NCBI GenBank assembly: GCA_016869895.1
Contig: VGDC01000033.1
Coordinates: 1 to 10,361, forward strand
Direction of reading: 5' to 3'
DNA: 10,361 nt
Source: Alphaproteobacteria bacterium
Lineage (GTDB): Bacteria; Pseudomonadota; Alphaproteobacteria; Rickettsiales; VGDC01
Shown: positions 1 through 4,601 of the stretch, piece by piece
Layout of the letters: each line of letters begins with the position of its first letter
How positions within the stretch are numbered: position 1 is the first letter of the stretch
The notes under the pieces: generated by a model
The model's database searches: none
The model's input: the letters and a program-made list of their open reading frames with translations, nothing else
Told to the model about the DNA's origin: nothing
Position numbers and translations under genes: made by a program

Positions 1-1
1 T

Positions 2-379
2 TCCGCCGCCATCAATGAAGAGATCGAGCGCGCCACTGCGCTGCGCGAAGAAGCGCAGGCCATTCTGGCGAAATACCAGAAGAAGCAGCGCGAATCCCTG
101 AAGGAAGCGGAAGAGATCGTGCAGAAAGCCAACCTCGAAGCGCGCCGCATCACCAAAGAAGCGGAGCAGAACGTCGAAGCGGCTCTGAAGAAACGCATGA
201 AACTCGCCGTCGAGAAAATCGAGCAGGCCGAGCGTCAGGCGCTTCAGGAAGTGCAAGCACGCGTCATCGATGTGACCGTCGCGGCGACCCGCCAGATCAT
301 CGAAAGCAAGCTGACCGCCACCACCCGTGATGAACTGGTGCGCGCCGCAGCGGATGACCTGCAGGGAAAACTGCACTAA
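2..379 (+). CDS. atpF: F0F1 ATP synthase subunit b, 3' part
   Basis: This is the C-terminal part of subunit b of the F0 sector, the peripheral stalk that holds F1 against rotation. The reading frame is open from base 2, so the start and the N-terminal membrane helix lie outside the window. The visible 125 residues are a long charged helix rich in Ala, Glu, Lys and Arg with no prolines, as expected for the dimeric coiled-coil stator. It ends in a segment (ATRQIIESKL, then DELVRAAADDL) typical of the delta-binding end of subunit b. In alphaproteobacteria the F0 genes form their own cluster (atpI-B-E-F'-F), and atpF is usually last, which matches the unrelated gene that follows. It could be the b' paralogue, but the position as last gene favours b. 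Confidence 0.9.
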   Translation, partial: SAAINEEIERATALREEAQAILAKYQKKQRESLKEAEEIVQKANLEARRITKEAEQNVEAALKKRMKLAVEKIEQAERQALQEVQARVIDVTVAATRQIIESKLTATTRDELVRAAADDLQGKLH

Positions 380-382
380 ACG

Positions 383-1257
383 ATGCGTTTATCCATCCGG
401 ATAATCACCAAGACCGCCTGCACAACGCTGCTGGCGGTCTTGTCGTTTCTGCCCTTCACTGTGCATGCCGCTTGGACGCAGCCGGAGGGGAAATGGTTTA
501 CGGCACTGCAGTTCAACCGTTTCAGCACGTCGCATTTCATCACCGAAATGGTCAGAAACAGAAACGCCCCGAATACCGCAAATATGAGCTGAACGGCTAT
601 GCGGAATACGGTTGGGACGAGGACACCACGCTGGGTGCCAATCTCTTCCTTCACTGGCTGGAGGCGGATGATACGCAACTGAATCTCTTCACGCTGACAC
701 AAGAGACATTCACCCGCACGAACTTCGGGCTTGGTGACAGTGAATTCTTCCTGCGGCAACGCCTCTTGCAGGGGGATGTGTTCGGCAATCAGGCGGTGCT
801 GTCCATTCAGCCACTCGTCAAACTACCTGTATTCTATGAATCCGGCGATCAGCCGCAAAGCGGCACGGATGCTTTCGATGCCGAATTGCGCCTGCAAGGC
901 GGCTATGGCTTCACACTCTATGACCGCCACCACTATGCCAAATTGGAAGCGGCATACCGCAAGCGCGGCGGGGAATGGCAGGATCAATGGAAAATCGATG
1001 CCACACTCGGAATCCGCCTGAACGATTCCTTCACACTGATGCCGCAAGTCTTCATCATCGAACGCGCGGAAGGGAAAGGACTTTCAAATACCAACCTCGG
1101 CGCGGCGAATGATTATGATGCCACCGAAGGCAAGGTTTCCCTGCTATTCGACGTCACACCGCAGACCACCTTGCAACTCGGAATCTATAGCCGCTTGCAA
1201 GCCCGCAACACCAGTGATGGCGACGGGGTAACACTCGGCATCTGGCACAGGTTCTGA
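383..1257 (+). CDS. Secreted beta-barrel-like outer-membrane protein, interrupted by an apparent -1 frameshift
   Basis: The gene begins 3 nt after the atpF stop with a clear signal peptide (basic start, hydrophobic core, FTVHA then AWTQPEG). This frame runs only to the stop at 590-592. The continuation is in the frame one base back and stays open to 1257. Reading GAA at 545-547 and then AAT at 547-549, which amounts to one extra A in the run 546-548, gives a smooth protein of about 291 residues. The joined sequence reads FITE-NGQKQKRPEYRKYEL. The mature part has alternating aromatic and polar strands, many Gly and Asn turns, and a C-terminal Phe (GIWHRF), all typical of outer-membrane barrels. 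The next gene is a polysaccharide synthase 1 nt downstream, so an export or anchoring role for its product is likely. A resemblance to XagA of Xanthomonas is from memory only. No strong ribosome site precedes the start, so coupling to atpF is possible. The break may be a sequencing error or a real pseudogene. Confidence 0.7.
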
Positions 1258-1258
1258 C

Positions 1259-3076
1259 ATGCAGAATCCCGCGACATTAGGCGAGCTGCTGCTAGCAAAG
1301 GGGTTAGTGAATCCAGCGCGTGTGGAAGCCGCCCTCGCCACGCAAACGCGAAGCGGCGGAAAGCTGGGGCAGATTCTCCTCGCGGAAGGTGCTATCGCCC
1401 CGCTGCCGCTGCATCACGCCATCGCGGAGCACCTTGGCCTGCCCTTCGCGAATCTGGTGGATTCCCCCGCCGATGCCGCTTTACAGAAACCCGAACATCT
1501 TGGCGATTACATCCGCTTGCAGGCGATTCCCTATAAGCGGGAAGCGGATGGCACGTTGGTTATCGCTGCTTGCTCTCCCGATGATGTACTGGCCGAATGG
1601 ACAGCCACGCACTACGGTGCGCACCGCTTCGCCGTCACCTCCCCCTACGACCTTTACTGGCATATTGATACGCATTTTGCGGATGTATTGGATGAACACA
1701 GCCGCCTCGCCTTGTGGAATCTCGCACCGGAACAATCCGCCCGTCAGGTGCTGAACCGCAGCCAGAAGCGCGAATCCATCGCCCTGCTAGCCTTGCTTGC
1801 TGTCGCGCTATATTTCTACCCCTCGCAAATGTTGTATGGCACAGCACTCTGCCTGAATCTCTTCTATTTCTTCGCACTTCTCCTAAAAGGCGTGCTCTTC
1901 TACAGTGGATTAGCACCGAACCGCAGCACTAAACATCCCGCCGTCGACACCGCGGATTTACCGGTTTATACCGTGCTCGTTCCGCTTCATGACGAGGCCG
2001 AAAGCCTGCCGCGCCTTCTTGATGCACTGGATGCGCTGGATTATCCCAAAGCCAAACTGGATATCAAACTCATCGTCGAGCGGAGCGATTCCCGAACGAT
2101 TGATGCGCTGAAAGCATTGCGCCCGCGCGGGGGATATCAGCTTATCCACGTGCCCTATTCCCTGCCCCAGACCAAGCCGAAAGCCTGCAATTACGCCCTG
2201 CATTTCGCGCGCGGCGAATTCGTCACCATCTATGACGCGGAGGATGCGCCCGACCCGCAGCAGCTGCGCAAGGCCGTGGCGCAGTTCCGCGCCAGCCCAC
2301 CCGATGTCGTCTGTCTTCAAGCGCGGCTGAATTATTATAACCGCGACCGCAACCTGCTGACCGGACTCTTCGCGCTGGAATATGCTAGCTGGTTCGACCA
2401 TATGCTCCCCGGTCTGGAAGCCTTGCGCATCCCCATTCCGCTCGGTGGCACGAGCAACCATTTCCGCCTCGCAAACTTGCGCGCAGCGGGGGAATGGGAT
2501 CCATTCAACGTGACGGAGGATGCCGACCTCGGCATCCGCATCGCCATGCGCAAACAGCGCACCGCCATGCTCGATTCCCTGACGCTGGAGGAAGCACCCG
2601 CCCGCCTCAAAGTGTGGATGGCGCAGCGTACCCGCTGGGTGCGTGGCTATATGCAGACGTGGCTGGTGCATATGCGCGATCCGCTCGCCCTCATGCGGAA
2701 CATGTCGGCACAGGCCTTCTGGGGCTTCCAATTCTTCGTGGGCGGCCCGTGCCTCGTCTTCCTCACCGCCCCGTTCCTCTGGCTGTTCAGCATCGCATGG
2801 TTCTGCGGCCTGCTGCCAACCGATGCCCGCGACCTCGGCGCGTGGCTGCTTCCTATAGCCCTGTTCAATCTCAGCTTTGGGCTGGTGCTGCACCTCGGCT
2901 TCGCGGTCTATATCATCCTGCGCAACGGCTGGGGAAGTTTATGGGCAACCCTGCCCGTGCTGCCCTTCTATTGGCTGCTGCATTCTTGGGCGGCGTATCG
3001 CGCCATTTGGCAACTGTACAAAAACCCGCATTTCTGGGAAAAAACGCCCCATGGCGAAAACACGACTGATAATTGA
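1259..3076 (+). CDS. Family 2 glycosyltransferase with N-terminal MshEN domain (XagB-like polysaccharide synthase)
   Basis: This is a 605-residue inner-membrane processive glycosyltransferase. Residues 6-29 and 35-58 are two 24-residue motifs of the pattern LGxxLLxxGxxxxxxxxxAxxxx, separated by exactly 5 residues. That is the 24-5-24 layout of MshEN, a domain known to bind cyclic di-GMP in type II/IV secretion ATPases and some glycosyltransferases. The usual leading Arg is Thr6 in motif one and Lys35 in motif two, so binding may be weaker. Membrane segments lie at about 173-188 and 193-215. The GT-A catalytic domain follows, with VPLHDE (241-246), YDAED (325-329), TED (419-421) and QRTRW (456-460), the cellulose-synthase-like set for sugar-nucleotide binding, base and processivity. 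Further membrane helices lie at about 490-515, 526-553 and 561-579. It starts 1 nt after the barrel gene without a clear ribosome site, so translation is probably coupled. The likely product is an exopolysaccharide; its sugar cannot be read from sequence. Confidence 0.88.
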   Translation: MQNPATLGELLLAKGLVNPARVEAALATQTRSGGKLGQILLAEGAIAPLPLHHAIAEHLGLPFANLVDSPADAALQKPEHLGDYIRLQAIPYKREADGTLVIAACSPDDVLAEWTATHYGAHRFAVTSPYDLYWHIDTHFADVLDEHSRLALWNLAPEQSARQVLNRSQKRESIALLALLAVALYFYPSQMLYGTALCLNLFYFFALLLKGVLFYSGLAPNRSTKHPAVDTADLPVYTVLVPLHDEAESLPRLLDALDALDYPKAKLDIKLIVERSDSRTIDALKALRPRGGYQLIHVPYSLPQTKPKACNYALHFARGEFVTIYDAEDAPDPQQLRKAVAQFRASPPDVVCLQARLNYYNRDRNLLTGLFALEYASWFDHMLPGLEALRIPIPLGGTSNHFRLANLRAAGEWDPFNVTEDADLGIRIAMRKQRTAMLDSLTLEEAPARLKVWMAQRTRWVRGYMQTWLVHMRDPLALMRNMSAQAFWGFQFFVGGPCLVFLTAPFLWLFSIAWFCGLLPTDARDLGAWLLPIALFNLSFGLVLHLGFAVYIILRNGWGSLWATLPVLPFYWLLHSWAAYRAIWQLYKNPHFWEKTPHGENTTDN

Positions 3077-3077
3077 T

Positions 3078-3105
3078 GCGCAGCTGCTGGAAACAGCGCG
3101 TTTTT
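3078..3105 (+). terminator. Probable intrinsic terminator after the glycosyltransferase gene
   Basis: Two bases after the glycosyltransferase stop, CGC (3079-3081) plus GCTG (3083-3086) pair with CAGC (3094-3097) plus GCG (3098-3100), with A3082 bulged and a 7-nt loop. Five Ts follow (3101-3105). The stem is short and bulged, so strength is uncertain, but position and T run fit the end of the operon. Confidence 0.55.
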
Positions 3106-3118
3106 CATCATTTTTGCG

Positions 3119-3147
3119 TTGACAGCACTGCGCAAAGCCATTAAACA
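3119..3147 (+). promoter_or_regulatory. Candidate promoter for rpmJ
   Basis: A perfect TTGACA -35 box (3119-3124) is followed after 17 nt by TAAACA (3142-3147), a weak -10 match. It lies about 45 nt upstream of rpmJ and downstream of the preceding terminator, which fits a separate transcript for L36. Confidence 0.5.
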
Positions 3148-3189
3148 TCACACTCCTAACGAATTAACCGCTATTTGAACGAGTCGGCC

Positions 3190-3315
3190 ATGAAAATTTT
3201 GAGCTCTTTGAAATCCGCTAAAAAGCGCAGCAAAGATTGCCGTGTAGTACGTCGCAAAGGCCGTCTGTACGTCATCTGCAAATCCAACCCACGCTTCAAA
3301 GCCCGTCAGGGTTGA
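3190..3315 (+). CDS. rpmJ: Ribosomal protein L36 (bL36)
   Basis: This is a 41-residue, very basic protein of the large ribosomal subunit, recognised by MKILSSLKSAKKRSKDC at the N-terminus and GRLYVICKSNPRFKARQG at the C-terminus. Only two cysteines are present and the histidine ligand of the short zinc-binding form is absent, so this is the longer zinc-independent type common in alphaproteobacteria. It stands alone, away from the main ribosomal protein operons, as this form usually does. The ATG follows GAG at a suitable distance but there is no strong ribosome site. The gene has its own candidate promoter (TTGACA at 3119) and a strong terminator downstream. Confidence 0.96.
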   Translation: MKILSSLKSAKKRSKDCRVVRRKGRLYVICKSNPRFKARQG

Positions 3316-3358
3316 TGCCGCGCCGCTTCTAGCGGCAGCGCAAGCAGGATTGGAATAC

Positions 3359-3392
3359 AAAAAAACGCGCTGGTCAAACCGGCGCGTTTTTT
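3359..3392. terminator. Bidirectional intrinsic terminator between rpmJ and the convergent secreted-protein gene
   Basis: CGCGCTGG (3366-3373) pairs with CCGGCGCG (3379-3386), including one wobble or mismatch at T3371, around the 5-nt loop TCAAA. The stem is flanked by seven As (3359-3365) and six Ts (3387-3392). It therefore works for both strands and serves rpmJ (+) and the gene at 3427-3831 (-). A second short hairpin, GCCGC-TTCTA-GCGGC, lies just after the rpmJ stop. Confidence 0.88.
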
Positions 3393-3426
3393 GTTGTCTG
3401 GATTTCGCCTTTCAACGCTTTTTGCA

Positions 3427-3831
3427 TCACTGGACGAAGATGTGGACTTCGGGGGTCTGTGCGAAGGTGGATTTCTGATAGGAAACGCGAAGGCGGCTCT
3501 GCGGCACGCCCATTTTCACCATCTCTCCGACCAGCTGACCGGCACGCGCCTGTGTGTTCGCCTGCGCCTGCTGATTGGCGGATTCGCTGCTGGTCTGCGG
3601 CACGACCGCGACAATGTTGAACAGCACGGAAGGCTTGGCTTCCAAAGCACGGGAAACGGCATTGTAAAGTGGCTGCTGATAATAAACGCGATCCTGATTG
3701 AAACGCACGACGAGCAGCGGAGTATCGCTATGCGATTGCGCAGCGGCGGAAGCGGCCATGCTGCAAAGGATAGCACCCACCGCAGCGGTTTTCGCCAGTT
3801 TCCGGGTTACATTCATCGCCAATTTCGTCAT
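3427..3831 (-). CDS. Small secreted protein, possible OmpA-C-like periplasmic domain
   Basis: This is a 134-residue exported protein of unknown function. The start at 3831 is chosen because AAGG lies 8 nt upstream (AAGGCGGAATCCATG) and because it yields a normal signal peptide: basic N-region, hydrophobic core AAVGAILCSMAASA, and a cleavage site around AAA/Q (residues 30-32). A longer reading from 3915 would bury this peptide inside. The mature domain of about 100 residues has a strand (PLLVVRFNQDRVYY), a helix, a strand (VLFNIVAVVPQ), a helix with NTQARAGQLVGEMVKMGVP, and a final strand (EVHIFV). This order, with N-xx-RA-xx-V-xxx-L/M-xxxGV, resembles the C-terminal OmpA-like fold, but the peptidoglycan-binding residues are not convincing. 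It is a single gene that converges on rpmJ and shares its terminator. Confidence 0.8.
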   Translation of the reverse strand: MTKLAMNVTRKLAKTAAVGAILCSMAASAAAQSHSDTPLLVVRFNQDRVYYQQPLYNAVSRALEAKPSVLFNIVAVVPQTSSESANQQAQANTQARAGQLVGEMVKMGVPQSRLRVSYQKSTFAQTPEVHIFVQ

Positions 3832-4028
3832 GGATTCCGCCTTAAAAAACCTGTTTCCTGAAGCTATTGCTTCCTGCCAGAAGATGCCACGAAACGCACC
3901 AATAAAAAAGGGCAAATGCGGCGAAGGTGGACAAAAATACGTTTTAGCGAAAAAAAGACTTGTATTTTGCGGCTGGGAAGGTAGTTTCTAGCCTCTTAGC
4001 GCGAGACTTAAAGCAAGCGCAAGACTGC

Positions 4029-4105
4029 GGACCCATAGCTCAGCTGGATAGAGCATTTGACTACGAATCAAAAGGTCGGGCGTTCGAATCGCTCTGGGTC
4101 CGCCA
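4029..4105 (+). tRNA. tRNA-Arg (anticodon ACG)
   Basis: A complete cloverleaf of 77 nt includes an encoded CCA. The acceptor GGACCCA (4029-4035) pairs with TGGGTCC (4095-4101). The D stem is GCTC/GAGC. The anticodon stem TTTGA/TCAAA encloses CTACGAA with anticodon ACG at 4063-4065. The T stem GGGCG/CGCTC encloses TTCGAAT, and the discriminator is G4102. The anticodon reads the CGN arginine box after A-to-inosine editing by TadA. The 197 nt upstream (3832-4028) hold no gene. A weak promoter-like TTGTAT (3960-3965) with TAGTTT 16 nt later is the best candidate there. Downstream, the last 20 nt of this tRNA recur twice in a tandem array. Confidence 0.97.
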
Positions 4106-4193
4106 TTTTCTCCCCACACATCTAGGTATAAGCGATTCGAACAGAATCTAGACCTTTCGCGTGCCGCGAAAGAGAATCGCTCTGGGTCCGCCA
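4106..4193 (+). repeat. Repeat unit A (88 bp) with nested hairpins
   Basis: The unit runs from just after the tRNA CCA to the next CCA. It contains AGCGATTC (4131-4138), which pairs with GAATCGCT (4174-4181). Between them is a perfect 8-bp hairpin, CTTTCGCG (4154-4161), loop TGC, CGCGAAAG (4165-4172). An alternative small hairpin GATTC-GAACA-GAATC (4134-4148) would compete with the outer stem. AGCGATTCGAAC (4131-4142) is also fully complementary to 12 nt of the tRNA T arm (4082-4093). Confidence 0.85.
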
Positions 4194-4280
4194 TTTTCTC
4201 CCCTACATCAATGCATAAGCGATTCGAACTGAATCTAGACCTTTCGCGTGCCGCGAAAGAGAATCGCTCTGGGTCCGCCA
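4194..4280 (+). repeat. Repeat unit B (87 bp) with nested hairpins
   Basis: This is the second unit, differing from unit A mainly in the linker after TTTTCTCCCC and in one loop base (GAACT instead of GAACA). The same elements recur: AGCGATTC (4218-4225) with GAATCGCT (4261-4268), hairpin CTTTCGCG (4241-4248) with CGCGAAAG (4252-4259), and the 12-nt T-arm complement (4218-4229). The structural parts are identical between units while the linker varies. Confidence 0.85.
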
Positions 4281-4304
4281 TTTTCTCCCCACACATCTAG
4301 GTAT

Positions 4305-4332
4305 AAAAAAAAACGCCCCATTCGGAGCGTTT
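4305..4332 (-). terminator. Intrinsic terminator of the helicase operon
   Basis: Read on the minus strand, AAACGCTCC, loop GAAT, GGGGCGTTT (plus positions 4311-4332, one mismatch at 4317/4326) is followed by nine Us (plus A run 4305-4313). It lies about 25 nt after the stop of the 80-residue protein gene. On the plus strand only TTTCT follows the stem, so it is a weaker stop for transcripts from the tRNA array. Confidence 0.85.
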
Positions 4333-4357
4333 CTAATCGCATTCAGCAATCATCATA

Positions 4358-4600
4358 TCACCGTGTGATGAAGCCATATTCCTGTTCCATGAAGGAAACA
4401 ACATCTTGCGAAGGATGTTCCCCTAAACCGGATTCCAAGATGATGCCATAGCCGCGCGGGTCAAATCCAGCGCTCGCACTGGCAGTATCGAAGGCAGAAA
4501 GCTTTTCGGCTGGAACTTTCACATAATACCAGCATGGCTCCCCAGCCTCCTCTGAGGTGATAAAGCGGATTTCCTGCTGTTTAGCGGCTGCTGAGGTCAC
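4358..4600 (-). CDS. Uncharacterised 80-residue protein, second gene of the helicase operon
   Basis: I do not recognise this family. The start is a GTG at 4600, one base after the helicase stop codon, with GGGGA 7 nt upstream inside the last helicase codons; a longer upstream start would overlap the helicase tail. The protein is acidic and soluble, without signal peptide or membrane segment. Notable stretches are PCWYYVKVPAEKLSAF, then FDPRGYGIILESGLGEHPS, then a terminal MEQEYGFITR. The pattern of an aromatic strand, a short helix, a YG-ILESG-GE turn and a final helix suggests a small compact alpha/beta domain. Tight coupling suggests a role linked to the helicase, perhaps as a partner or regulator, but this is inference from position only. 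A terminator follows. Confidence 0.75.
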   Translation of the reverse strand: MTSAAAKQQEIRFITSEEAGEPCWYYVKVPAEKLSAFDTASASAGFDPRGYGIILESGLGEHPSQDVVSFMEQEYGFITR

Positions 4601-4601
4601 G

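Larger units (their letters stand above)
4086..4305 (+). repeat. Tandem array built on the 3' end of tRNA-Arg (rtT-like layout)
   Basis: The 20-nt tRNA 3' end GAATCGCTCTGGGTCCGCCA occurs three times: 4086-4105 (in the tRNA), 4174-4193 and 4261-4280. Each copy is followed by TTTTCTCCCC. The period is 88 then 87 nt. The tails after copies 1 and 3 are identical for 45 nt (4086-4130 and 4261-4305), while the tail after copy 2 differs (TACATCAATGCATA instead of ACACATCTAGGTATA). The only known parallel I can name is the E. coli tyrT locus, where 178-bp units each carry about 19 nt of the tRNA-Tyr 3' end and yield rtT RNA. Whether this array makes a stable RNA is inference. Confidence 0.92.

Noticed and set aside
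540..560. Programmed -1 ribosomal frameshift in the barrel gene
   Set aside because: The site GAAATGG has no X-XXY-YYZ slippery heptamer and no obvious downstream stem, so a one-base deletion in the A run is the simpler reading.
1958..2893. 311-codon minus-strand open frame opposite the glycosyltransferase
   Set aside because: The plus strand has catalytic motifs and membrane segments in order. The opposite frame is of unusual composition (rich in His, Gln and Glu) with no domain.
3832..3915. N-terminal extension of the secreted protein to an ATG at 3915
   Set aside because: It would place the signal peptide 28 residues inside the protein. The start at 3831 has AAGG at good spacing.
3960..4151. 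Plus-strand open frame containing IAQLDRAFDYESKGRAFESLW
   Set aside because: This is the sense translation of the tRNA-Arg gene, a common false gene call.
3988..4296. Minus-strand open frame of 102 codons across the tRNA and repeat array, Arg-rich with a 29-residue repeat
   Set aside because: It includes the antisense of tRNA-Arg (GGPRAIRTPDLLIRSQ), a well-known spurious translation. Its internal repetition is explained by the 87-nt period being a multiple of three. A Shine-Dalgarno-like GGGGAG occurs before each internal ATG, but it is part of the repeated TTTTCTCCCC.
4086..4305. Array considered as CRISPR or as att direct repeats of an integrated element
   Set aside because: The stretches between repeats are nearly identical to each other, not unique spacers, and the repeat is the tRNA 3' end. 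For an att pair, the copies are only about 88 nt apart with no integrase or cargo.
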